From: Streptomyces sp. MMG1533
GTDB lineage: Bacteria > Actinomycetota > Actinomycetes > Streptomycetales > Streptomycetaceae
Reading direction: 5' to 3'
Assembly: GCF_001279775.1 (NCBI RefSeq)
Contig: NZ_LGDG01000052.1
Span: 1 to 64,000, forward strand
DNA: 64,000 nucleotides
Part shown: positions 26,859 through 34,453 of the stretch, in pieces
Position numbering within the stretch: position 1 is the first letter of the stretch
Layout of the letters: each line of letters opens with the position of its first letter
The notes under the pieces: generated by a model
What the model saw: the letters and a program-made list of their open reading frames with translations, nothing else
The model's database searches: none
Told to the model about the DNA's origin: nothing
Program-made: the position numbers and the translations under genes

Positions 26859-26918
26859 CGCGCAGTGGCTCCGCTGTTGCCGTCTGTTCGCCAGGAACGG
26901 CGCCGGACCGAGGCCGTC

Positions 26919-27719
26919 CTACTCCTCCGGCTCCCACTCGCGGAGCAGGTCGAACAGATGCCCGTCTCCGTCGATCTGCAGGGAGTCCATCGGAATACGG
27001 TCGTACATGAAGAGGACCAGCTCACTGGCCGTGCCCCGGACAGAGGCGCCGACCGCGTCCGGGCCCCCGTCGACGTCGGTGGCGGGCATCGTGCCGGGCG
27101 TGGTGAGACGGGTGGATCGTGCGCCGTCGCCGTTGAGCGTGAGGCGCCAGGAGCGGCCCTCGGTGGCGTGGAAGTCGAGGGCAGCGGCCTTGTGCGGCCA
27201 AGCGCTCGGCGTTGCGCAGCAGGTGGACAGGAAGTCCTCGACACCGTCGAGGGCCGCCTCGTCCGGCAGCGGCTGCGGGGCACCGACGGTGATCTGGGCG
27301 TCGTAGGTGTGCACCGCGACCTCCTGGAGCTGGTGCCGGGCGACGGCACCGCAGGTCTGCGGCGACTGTGACGCACCCCACCACGTCCAGCAACCGCGAT
27401 CCGGGCCGGCCTCCCGCAGTGCGTCCAGTAGCTCCTGCGTCGATGCGGCCAACCAGGCCAGCAGTGCCTCGCGCTCCCGAGGCCCTACCGGGGCGCCTTC
27501 CGCTGTGGACTTGGCCGGGGCGGCAGGCCCTGCGGCGATGGTGGCGGCCCAGGAGCGGCGCCCCTGGCCCAGGTGCTGCACCAGATCGAACAGCGTCCAC
27601 TCGGGGCAGGTCGGCACCTGTACGTCGAGGCTGGGTGCGGAGGCGACCGCGGCGCGGAAGGCGGTCGACCGTTCGTCGATCATCCGCAGCAGGTCGGGGA
27701 ACTCCAGAGTATTTTCCAC
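26919..27719 (-). CDS. mycothiol-dependent maleylpyruvate isomerase-family protein
   Basis: This 266-residue protein belongs to the MDMPI/DinB-like four-helix family that uses mycothiol and a metal ion. The N-terminal domain shows VPTCPEWTLFDLVQHLGQGRRSW, with the first metal-ligand His in QHLG, and VARHQLQEVAVHTYDA carrying further histidines. The C-terminal domain (about 180-266) ends with the family-like TASELVLFMYDRIPMDSLQIDG. The reaction is unknown: isomerisation, transfer or detoxification. It is a single gene facing the end of the carbohydrate operon. Confidence 0.85.
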   Translation of the reverse strand: MENTLEFPDLLRMIDERSTAFRAAVASAPSLDVQVPTCPEWTLFDLVQHLGQGRRSWAATIAAGPAAPAKSTAEGAPVGPREREALLAWLAASTQELLDALREAGPDRGCWTWWGASQSPQTCGAVARHQLQEVAVHTYDAQITVGAPQPLPDEAALDGVEDFLSTCCATPSAWPHKAAALDFHATEGRSWRLTLNGDGARSTRLTTPGTMPATDVDGGPDAVGASVRGTASELVLFMYDRIPMDSLQIDGDGHLFDLLREWEPEE

Positions 27720-27877
27720 TCCGGTTGTCTATCACCGGGGTTCGGCCACCGGACAGCGATTTTCGCAGGTGGCGCGGCGGGCGCGCGGCCCGGCCGCGCC
27801 ACCTCGGATGACGCGGTGTCTCCTCGGAGGCCCTCGCCCACCCGCCCGGCACGGACGTCTCGGCCGAGCCCGGCGGT

Positions 27878-29170
27878 TCAGCCGTGCAGGAGTGCGCGTC
27901 CGAGCCAGTCGGACCGGTCGCGGACGCCGGGGAGGGCGAAGAAGTAGCCGCCGCCGGTGGGAGTGATGTAGTCGACCAGGGGCTCGTCGACGAGGCGTTC
28001 CTGAGTGGCCTCGAACTGGCGGACCACGTCCTGCTGGTAGCAGCAGAACGCCAGCCCCATGTCGAGGTCGCCGACCTGGTCGATGCCGCGGTCGTAGTTG
28101 TAGCCGCGGCGCAGGATGCGCGAGGAGTCCGTCTTGGCGGTGCGCGGGTTGGCCAGGCGGATGTGGGCGTCGAGCGGGATCGCCCGGCCGTGCGGGTCCT
28201 TGGCGTAATGGGGAGTGTCGGTTTCCCGGGCGCCGTCGAGCGGGGCGCCGCTGTCCCGTCGCCGGCCGATCATCTGCTCCTGCTCGGTGAGCGAGACCCG
28301 GTCCCAGAACTCGACGCGCATACGGATGATCCGGATCACCTGGTAGCTGCCGCCGACTGCCCAGGACGGCTCACCGTCGGCCTCGGTGACCCAGACCAGC
28401 TTGTTCATCTCGCGGGCGGAGGAGGTGTCGGGGTTGGCGATGCCGTCCTTGAAGCCGAGGAGGTTGCGCTGGGCGCCGGACGGGCGGGAGGGGTTCTGGA
28501 AGCCGTCGACACGCCACTTGACCTGCATGGCACCGCGGGTGTGCCGGGCCAGGTCGCGCAGGGCGTGCAGCACGGTGTCGGAGTGGCCTGCGCAGATCTG
28601 GAGGGACAGGTCGCCGTGGCACTCGGCCGCGTCGAGGTCGTCGTTCGGGAAGGTGCGCATCGGCGTGAGGTGCCGTGGCTTGGCGGAGGCGAGGCCGTAC
28701 CGGTCGTCGAAGAGCGAGGAGCCCAGGCCCACGGTGACGGTCAGACCGTCGGCCGGGATGTCCGGGCCGAGGATGCCGCTGTCGGACGGCGGCGCGCCGA
28801 CGCCCAGGTCTTCGGGGGCGCCGCCGGTGGTCAGGAAGAGGGCCCGGGCGGTGAGGGTGCGCAGCAGGTCGGTGAGTTCGGCAGGGCCGTCGGCGATGAC
28901 GTCGAAGGAGACGAAGGTGGCGGAGGTCGGCTGAGGGGTGGTGATCCCGGCCTGGTGGAGGCCGTGGAACGGGACCTTTCCGCCGTCCGTGGTGGAGCCT
29001 TCCGCCGCGTCGGCGCGCCCGCCGGTGAGCTCCGCGCCGGCGAATCCGGCTCCGGCCAGCGCCGCTCCGGCCGCGCCGATACCGAGGGCGGTCCTGACGA
29101 ACGTACGACGGCCCGCGGGGCGGACACCCTCGGGGCCTGCGTCGGGGCCCGGCGGCTGCTGGGGCGTCAT
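27878..29170 (-). CDS. efeB: Tat-exported DyP-type peroxidase EfeB (deferrochelatase)
   Basis: This 430-residue heme peroxidase is exported folded by the Tat pathway; the signal [17 protein letters not shown] is at residues 20-36. The body has the DyP signature [10 protein letters not shown] (catalytic Asp of GxxDG), and [13 protein letters not shown] and [14 protein letters not shown] as conserved stretches. EfeB works with EfeU and EfeO in ferrous iron uptake or in freeing iron from heme. The ATG at 29170 has AAAGGA upstream. It follows the EfeU-EfeO gene by 78 nt of GGCGGC-rich spacer and forms an operon with it. Confidence 0.9.
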   Translation of the reverse strand: MTPQQPPGPDAGPEGVRPAGRRTFVRTALGIGAAGAALAGAGFAGAELTGGRADAAEGSTTDGGKVPFHGLHQAGITTPQPTSATFVSFDVIADGPAELTDLLRTLTARALFLTTGGAPEDLGVGAPPSDSGILGPDIPADGLTVTVGLGSSLFDDRYGLASAKPRHLTPMRTFPNDDLDAAECHGDLSLQICAGHSDTVLHALRDLARHTRGAMQVKWRVDGFQNPSRPSGAQRNLLGFKDGIANPDTSSAREMNKLVWVTEADGEPSWAVGGSYQVIRIIRMRVEFWDRVSLTEQEQMIGRRRDSGAPLDGARETDTPHYAKDPHGRAIPLDAHIRLANPRTAKTDSSRILRRGYNYDRGIDQVGDLDMGLAFCCYQQDVVRQFEATQERLVDEPLVDYITPTGGGYFFALPGVRDRSDWLGRALLHG

Positions 29171-29248
29171 CGGGATGGTCCTTTCCTGGCGGTGCGGTGC
29201 GGTGCTGCGGCGGCGCGGCGGCGCGGCGGTGGTGAGGCGCAAGGGTGT

Positions 29249-31348
29249 TCAGGCCGACTTGCGGACCTCCAACAGGTCCGGAATCGGGGCGAGTTCCTCC
29301 AGCAGTTGGCCCATGGCGCCGTCGAGCCGCTGACGGGTGGCGGCGGGGAGCTTGTCGGCCGGCGTCCAACTGCCGTTCTCGCGGCGGGCGGAGAGCACCA
29401 GTTGGTCGGTGCGCCGCAGCCAGCTGTCCACCGCTGCGGGAAGCTCGGGGGCGCGTCTGTGGATCAACGGGCGCAGGAGGCCGAGCAGTTCCCGAGTGCT
29501 CTTGATGTCGGACTCGGCGGTCGCCAGATCGGTGCCGCTCCCGTAGTCCGTGGCGCCGGTCAGCTCGTGCTGGAGGGTGCCCTCCGGGATCTCGTGGGTG
29601 CGCAGCGGCAGGTCGGCCGGATCGAAGTCCTGGTGGGGGAAGTCCTTCTGCAGGGCGGCGACTTCGGCGGTGAGCTGCCGGGCGGCGCGGGCGAGCGAGC
29701 CGGCCGACTCGCCGTGCCACAGCCCGTACTCGACACGGTGGAAACCGGTGAAGCCGGAGTCCTTCACCCCGTCGGGCAGTCCGGCCGTCGTTCCGTTGAT
29801 CTTCGCGTCGAAGTCCCCGAACGTGCCGTAGGCGGCGCCGAGCGAGGCGTACTGCTCATGTGCGGGCAGCCAGTCCCTGCGCGCCTGGTCGAGCTGATCG
29901 GCCTCAACGTCGTGTTGCAGCGTCCGGGTTCTGGTCAGCAGGAGTGCCAGACCCTTTTGTACGTAGGCGCGGTAGGAGGCGAGCGGTGCGGCGAGGTCCC
30001 GCTCGGTGACGGGCAGCACGGCTCTCACCGTGCCGCCGCCGGTGACCCGGACCGCGACGGAGGTGACGGCCGCACCGCTGGTCGGCACGCAGCGCCAGGC
30101 GTAACTCCCGCCGCCGATCGTGGCGATCAGCGTGCGGGTCGTTCCGGGCGCGATGCCCTCGGCCTCGCCGTAGACGGCCGCCGTGGCCGGGTCGATCAGA
30201 TACGCCTCGACGGTACGGCTGCCGCTGTTGCGCACCTGGAAGGACTGGCGCCCGGGCTTCGGCGCGGTGAATCCCCGGCCGCAGTGCGCGGGGGAGACGG
30301 CGATGGTGGCGGCGGAAGCGGGCTTGGAGCCGCCGACCGCTATCAGCACTCCCGCGAGCAGGGAAGGGGCGGCGAGCGCGGCCACCGGCAGGACCCACCG
30401 GGGCAGGAGCCGCCCGGGGGCGACGGCGGGGCGTGGGGCGGCCGCTTCGGTGATGGCCGGAGGCGGGGCCGGCGCTTCGGCGACGGGCGTGGAGCGGGGT
30501 GCTGCCGCTGCGGACGAGGCGGCGCCGGACGCGTCCGCGCCGCGCACTCCGCGTACGAACAGCGTCATCACGACGGCGAGATACACGCCGTAGGCCGCGA
30601 TCTGAAGCCACGTCATCTGCGGCGTCAGGTTGAGCGTGCCGCTGAGCAGGGTGGCGTACCAGGAGCCGGAATCGACGCTCCCCGACAGGTCGAAGGCGTA
30701 CGCCGCCGCCCCCGGCAGCACACCTCCCTCCTGCAGATCGCGCAACCCGTAGCCGAGCACTCCGGACGCGATCACGATCAGCGCGGCACCGGTGATGGTG
30801 AAGAACCGGGTCAGGTTGAGGTGCAGCACCCTCCGGTACAGCGCCCAGCAGACGGCGGCGGCCAGCAGCAGACCCGCCCCCGCACCGACGAGCGGCCCGG
30901 CGGACTCGCCGGCCGTCTGCCCCGTGGTCCACAGGAACAAGGCGGTCTCGAGCCCCTCACGCCCGACGGCGAGGAACGAGGTGATGATCAAGACGCCCGA
31001 GCCAATGTTCAGTGCCGCGGTGACCTTCTCCTTGATCTCACCGGAGAAACTCCGCGCCGACCGGCGCATCCAGAACACCATGGCGGTGACGAAGGCGACC
31101 GCGACCACGCTGAGCGCACCGCCGAACGCCTCCTGCGCCTGACCGGACAGGCCGGCCGAGGTGAACGTCAGCACCGCGCCGAACCCCATCGACACCCCCA
31201 CCGCCGCGAGCACCCCGGTCCACACGTGCGGCAGCCGGGAGCGGTGTCCGGAGCGGACGAGTGTGGCCACCAGAACCGAAACGATCAGGCCGGCTTCCAG
31301 GCCCTCACGCAGGCCGATCAGGAAGCTCGGGAGCGCGTTGTCCCACAC
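29249..31348 (-). CDS. efeUO: EfeU-EfeO fusion, iron permease plus periplasmic-type iron protein
   Basis: This 699-residue fusion combines two parts of the EfeUOB iron system. Residues 1-280 form the FTR1-type permease with REGLE at 14-18 and again at 130-134, which bind iron. A Pro/Ala linker and a further membrane segment (about 315-350) lead to an outside cupredoxin-like domain and an M75/imelysin-type domain with GFHRVEYGL (HxxE motif). GTG 31348 is favoured by AGGAG 6 nt upstream; the earlier GTG would start inside that ribosome site. EfeB follows. An iron-box-like sequence lies upstream. Confidence 0.88.
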   Translation of the reverse strand: MWDNALPSFLIGLREGLEAGLIVSVLVATLVRSGHRSRLPHVWTGVLAAVGVSMGFGAVLTFTSAGLSGQAQEAFGGALSVVAVAFVTAMVFWMRRSARSFSGEIKEKVTAALNIGSGVLIITSFLAVGREGLETALFLWTTGQTAGESAGPLVGAGAGLLLAAAVCWALYRRVLHLNLTRFFTITGAALIVIASGVLGYGLRDLQEGGVLPGAAAYAFDLSGSVDSGSWYATLLSGTLNLTPQMTWLQIAAYGVYLAVVMTLFVRGVRGADASGAASSAAAAPRSTPVAEAPAPPPAITEAAAPRPAVAPGRLLPRWVLPVAALAAPSLLAGVLIAVGGSKPASAATIAVSPAHCGRGFTAPKPGRQSFQVRNSGSRTVEAYLIDPATAAVYGEAEGIAPGTTRTLIATIGGGSYAWRCVPTSGAAVTSVAVRVTGGGTVRAVLPVTERDLAAPLASYRAYVQKGLALLLTRTRTLQHDVEADQLDQARRDWLPAHEQYASLGAAYGTFGDFDAKINGTTAGLPDGVKDSGFTGFHRVEYGLWHGESAGSLARAARQLTAEVAALQKDFPHQDFDPADLPLRTHEIPEGTLQHELTGATDYGSGTDLATAESDIKSTRELLGLLRPLIHRRAPELPAAVDSWLRRTDQLVLSARRENGSWTPADKLPAATRQRLDGAMGQLLEELAPIPDLLEVRKSA

Positions 31349-31403
31349 CGGGGAACTCCTCTCGGGCACGCCCGGCAGGGTCGCCTTCCTGCCAGGGCGG
31401 GCT

Positions 31404-31422
31404 GAGTGTAGGCAAACCTAAG
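31404..31422 (-). promoter_or_regulatory. iron-box-like DmdR/DtxR site
   Basis: On the minus strand TTAGGTTTGCCTACACT matches the left half of the DtxR-type box TTAGGTTAG and overlaps a TACACT -10 (31405-31410). It lies about 55 nt before the EfeU start, so iron-loaded repressor would block transcription. Confidence 0.6.
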
Positions 31423-31786
31423 TAGCCGTGACGATGGCCCCCGGAGGGATCTTGCGGCGCCCGGGTCTCGGTGGTCGGCCAAATCGGCTGCCCGGGAGGG
31501 GAGTTGGCGGAGGAGTAAGAGTCCGGTAGGAAGCCGTGCTGTGCCACGCACAACGGGATATTTCGGCACGCGGGTCGGCTCCGCCGTCCGACTTGTTCAG
31601 CGGCGTCACGCAGCCCTTGGGCTCGGTCGCCACGTGCCAGTACTGGGTGTCCGGGTTCGGGAGCGGCCCTGCATCGATGGGGCGACGGGGGCGTCCGGAG
31701 GGGGCGGGGGCGTGACCGGTCGAGCGGCTCGTCCTGGGGTCACGCACCGGCCGTGAGCTCTTGCTGTCCGGGCTTACCGGTGTTGT
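31423..31786. other. intergenic stretch with no convincing gene
   Basis: The gap between the iron operon and the second LacI gene carries no clear gene. A minus-strand frame over about 31560-31650 reads PDTQYWHVATEPKGCVTPLN, which looks protein-like, but it has no good start, no ribosome site and runs into low-complexity Pro/Arg sequence. Confidence 0.4.
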
Positions 31787-32929
31787 TCAGTCGTGGGTGG
31801 ACGGGCCTCCGTTCCGGAGCGGCGGACTGTGCGTGGCTCCTCGGGGACGGGAGGCGGTACGCCGCCCGCGGGCCGGGGTCGTCCGGCTCGGCGGGGGCGC
31901 GGTCGAGGCGCGGATGACGAGGTCGACCGGTGGGCCGCTCGTCGGCAGGGGGTCTGCGTCCGGGTTCTCGATGGCGTGCACCAGGCGCTTGAGCCCTTCC
32001 TGCGCCACGGCGTCGAACGGCTGCCGCACCGTGGTGAGGGGAGGAGTCACATAGGCGGCGACGGGAACGTCGTCGAAGCCGACGACGCTCACGTCCTCCG
32101 GGACCCGCCGGCCGGCCTCCGTCAGCGCGCGGATCAGGCCGATCGCCATGTCGTCGTTGGCGGCGAAGACCGCGGTGACGTCATCGTCCTCGGCCAGTGC
32201 GCGTCCCGCCCGGTACCCGGACGCGGCCGACCAGTCGCCCTCGACGACCGGAGGCACGTCCCTGCCCCGCGCGGTCAGTGCCGACCGCCATCCTTCGAGG
32301 CGGTCCCGGGCGGCGAACCACCGCTGCGGACCGGCCAGGTGATGGACCGTCGTATGGCCGAGGTCCAACAGGTGCTCGGTGGCGGTGCGTGCCATCAGGT
32401 CGGCACCGTCCCCCGCGGTCAGGACCGTGGGCGCGGTGGCAGATGGTGGCGCACCGAGAACGAGGACCGGCACGTCGATGCGGAGGGACACGTCATTGTC
32501 GTCTTCCTCCTCGTCGATCGGCTCGGAGATGACGATGCCGTCCACGCCCTGGTCGAGGAGCGAGTCCACGGCGCCGGCGATGCCCGCCGGGTCGCCTTCC
32601 ATCGTGTTGACCACGCGGAGCGCGTAGCCCGTGTCCCGGACGACTCGCTCGACACCCATGAGCAGTGAGGCGGGGCCGTACAGGGCGGTGCCCAGCGTGA
32701 CCACGCCGATGGACCGGGTCCGCCCGGAAGCCAGTGCCCGGGCGGCGTTGTTGCGTCGGTAGCCGAGCTGTTCGGCGGCTTCGAGAACGCGTCGGCGCAC
32801 CTCGGCGGAGACATACGGCTCGTCGTTGAAGACCCTCGACACCGTCTTCTGCGAGACCCCGGCCTGACGGGCCACGTCCACGCTGCGCGGCGCGGCGGAG
32901 CTGCCGCCCCGTCCCGTTCCTCGCGTCAT
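31787..32929 (-). CDS. LacI-family regulator with Arg/Pro-rich tail
   Basis: This 380-residue regulator has the N-terminal helix-turn-helix SVDVARQAGVSQKTVSRVF (about residues 16-34), the hinge NAARALASGRT, and a sugar-binding domain with AANDDMAIGLIRAL and VVGFDDVPVAAYVTPPLTTV. The last 40 residues are an unusual Pro/Arg/Ser-rich tail beyond the normal family end. The ATG at 32929 has GGGAGA upstream. No sugar genes adjoin it: the left neighbour is iron uptake and the right neighbour is a scrambled region. It may therefore have lost its original target. Confidence 0.85.
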   Translation of the reverse strand: MTRGTGRGGSSAAPRSVDVARQAGVSQKTVSRVFNDEPYVSAEVRRRVLEAAEQLGYRRNNAARALASGRTRSIGVVTLGTALYGPASLLMGVERVVRDTGYALRVVNTMEGDPAGIAGAVDSLLDQGVDGIVISEPIDEEEDDNDVSLRIDVPVLVLGAPPSATAPTVLTAGDGADLMARTATEHLLDLGHTTVHHLAGPQRWFAARDRLEGWRSALTARGRDVPPVVEGDWSAASGYRAGRALAEDDDVTAVFAANDDMAIGLIRALTEAGRRVPEDVSVVGFDDVPVAAYVTPPLTTVRQPFDAVAQEGLKRLVHAIENPDADPLPTSGPPVDLVIRASTAPPPSRTTPARGRRTASRPRGATHSPPLRNGGPSTHD

Positions 32930-32993
32930 GGTGTCTCCCGGTGACCGCACGATCGAAGCCAATGATGCCAGACGTCGTCCGACTGACTATGTA

Positions 32994-33029
32994 GTCATGT
33001 CTGCGCTGTCATGTCTGCGCAGACATGAC
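32994..33029. promoter_or_regulatory. 22-bp perfect palindrome plus an extra half-site
   Basis: GTCATGTCTGC (33008-33018) is followed at once by its exact complement GCAGACATGAC (33019-33029). Another copy of the left half, GTCATGTCTGCGC, lies at 32994-33006, 14 nt earlier. The core TGTCTGCGCAGACA fits a LacI-type operator. The nearest candidate regulator is the LacI gene starting at 32929. Confidence 0.7.
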
Positions 33030-33422
33030 GCGGCCGTCGTCCGGAGTTCGGAGCGCATCCGTAACAGCGAGCCGGGCGTCACGCGGCCGATGGGGGAGTG
33101 GAGGCGTGCGAGTGTCCATGGCGAGCGCGGTGCCGGATGGCGGGGACGAGGATCCGTGGCACAACGGCATCGGAGCCACGGTTCGGCTCGACGCCTACCG
33201 GATCCGCTCCTCAGCCGTCATACCCGGGCACGGCCCTGCCGCGACCCGCTCGACGCCTGCCGTGAGGGGCCCTGTCGCACCCCGGAACACCGCTCCCCTG
33301 CACAGCATGGCCTGCCATGCGACCGGCCCGTCCAGCAGGCTGGGGTGCACTGAAGATCCCTTTGCCTTCGCGTCGGACGCATACGCCGTCCTCGCCCCGC
33401 GAGCCGGCCGCGGAGCGGAACC
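33030..33422. other. gene-poor scrambled region
   Basis: Short stretches read like protein (for example DEDPWHNGIGATVRLDAYR near 33145-33200), but no complete gene with a ribosome site is seen. The left arm of a 52-nt imperfect inverted repeat lies at 33266-33317. The region looks like decayed coding DNA between the orphan operator and the aldo/keto reductase stump. Confidence 0.5.
33266..33317 (+). repeat. left arm of a 52-nt inverted repeat
   Basis: This segment matches the reverse complement of 34148-34199 at 43 of 52 positions by my count. Blocks GGGGCCCTG, CCCCGGAAC, CCGCTCCCC, GCACAG and GGCCTGCCA are shared in order and spacing. The arms enclose about 830 nt. Confidence 0.75.
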
Positions 33423-33524
33423 ATGAAACACATCAAGCTGTGCGAGTTGGACGTCTCGCGCATCGGTCTGGGCGCGATGTCGATGTCCCACGCCTACACC
33501 GGGGCGGGCACCGACGACGCCGAC
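33423..33524 (+). pseudogene. N-terminal stump of an aldo/keto reductase
   Basis: The frame opens MKHIKLCELDVSRIGLGAM and continues SMSHAYTGAGTDDAD, which is the well-known N-terminus of aldo/keto reductases, then breaks off into unrelated residues (PPKGDRSHP). The remaining 280 or so residues, including the catalytic Asp-Tyr-Lys-His set, are missing. The break lies about 25 nt before the start of the SnoaL-like gene. It is clearly a fragment, not a functional enzyme. Confidence 0.75.
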
Positions 33525-33550
33525 CCTCCCAAGGGCGACAGGAGCCACCC

Positions 33551-33934
33551 GTGCAGCCATCATCCGACCAGAGAGCCCGCGAGGAGATCACCGCGGCTCA
33601 CCGTGCCTTTCTGGAGGCCATGAACGAGGGCGACACCGAGGCGCTCGACGCCATGCTCGACGACGGCTTCACCCTCACCCACATGACCGGCTACGTGCAG
33701 CCGAAGACCGAGTGGCTGTCGCAGATGCGAGACGGCCGGTTCGTCTACCACGCGATCGACGAGAAGAACACGGCCCTCGACATCGAGGGCGACACGGTCC
33801 GCCTCGTCACCCGGACCGTCACCGATGCGACGGTGTACGGCACCCGCGCGAACTGGCGACTGCAACTGACCACCGACTACGCCCGCACAGGCAACACCTG
33901 GGCCATGATCCGTACTGTGGCGACGACTTGGTGA
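33551..33934 (+). CDS. SnoaL-like / NTF2-family protein
   Basis: This 127-residue protein has the cone-shaped NTF2-like fold typical of SnoaL/DUF4440 proteins: a helical start (AREEITAAHRAFLEAMNEGDTEALDAML), then DDGFTLTHMTGYVQPKTEWL and strands ending NTWAMIRTVATTW. Members are isomerases, hydratases or small-molecule binders; the residues do not settle which. The GTG at 33551 has AGGAG 7 nt upstream. Upstream lies only the broken aldo/keto reductase, with which it may once have formed a two-gene unit. Confidence 0.8.
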   Translation: MQPSSDQRAREEITAAHRAFLEAMNEGDTEALDAMLDDGFTLTHMTGYVQPKTEWLSQMRDGRFVYHAIDEKNTALDIEGDTVRLVTRTVTDATVYGTRANWRLQLTTDYARTGNTWAMIRTVATTW

Positions 33935-34104
33935 TGCCATACCTGTGACCGCCCATGAGGACCAGACCGGCCGGCAGGCAGGGGAAGGGCAGGACGGGGG
34001 CGCTGTGGGGATGAGATGGACAGCTGGACGCCGTCGGCCCCGACGTTGTCCTCCAGGTGGGCCACGCACGGGGTGCCGAGTACCGGGGCGATGTCGTCGC
34101 CCAT
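33877..34104 (-). CDS. possible small or truncated gene (75 residues)
   Basis: An ATG at 34104 has GGAG 5 nt upstream on the minus strand. The first 33 residues (MGDDIAPVLGTPCVAHLED, then NVGADGVQLSISSP) look like genuine protein, after which the frame becomes Pro/Arg-rich and runs antisense into the SnoaL-like gene. It is probably the beginning of a gene whose rest has been lost. I do not recognise the family. Confidence 0.3.
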   Translation of the reverse strand: MGDDIAPVLGTPCVAHLEDNVGADGVQLSISSPQRPRPALPLPAGRSGPHGRSQVWHHQVVATVRIMAQVLPVRA

Positions 34105-34147
34105 GTGATCTCCGGCTTCTTTCAGAGTGAGGGTCCCGAGCGTCCGG

Positions 34148-34199
34148 TGGCAGGCCGCACTGTGCCGGGGAGCGGCGTTCCGGGGCATGGCAGGGCCCC
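34148..34199 (-). repeat. right arm of the 52-nt inverted repeat
   Basis: This is the mirror partner of 33266-33317. No target-site duplication is visible outside the arms and no transposase lies between them, so it could be a small non-autonomous element or two copies of a repeated leader sequence facing each other. Confidence 0.75.
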
Positions 34200-34215
34200 C
34201 ACGCGCCTCCCGCAC

Positions 34216-34453
34216 AGGTCACGGGCCACACAGGCTGGACGGTATGAAGAGAGCAGAACAGCGGCATCGGCCTCCGGACCGATGTCCCCGAGCGTCACCC
34301 GGGCCCCGTGGGCACGGTACGGCGTGCGCCCGGGCTGCGCCGCGAGGAGCCGGCCACCACGGAGGCGGCCTCGTACCCGTCAGAGGGTTTCTCGGCCCGA
34401 TCCTGGAGGCAGTGGAGTCGGTCGGCCCTCAAAGCCCCGGCCGGCCTGCGTTG
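34216..34453. other. intergenic, no gene seen
   Basis: About 240 nt between the inverted-repeat arm and the end of the next minus-strand gene. Several frames are open because of the base composition, but none has a start, ribosome site or recognisable domain. Confidence 0.4.

Noticed and set aside
24226..26937. Minus-strand frame of about 900 codons opposite the glycoside hydrolase
   Set aside because: Its translation is Gly/Val/Arg-rich without domains, while the opposite strand encodes a signal peptide and catalytic motifs.
27884..31405. Plus-strand frame of over 1100 codons across the iron operon
   Set aside because: It spans two genuine minus-strand genes and has low-complexity translation typical of high-GC antisense frames.
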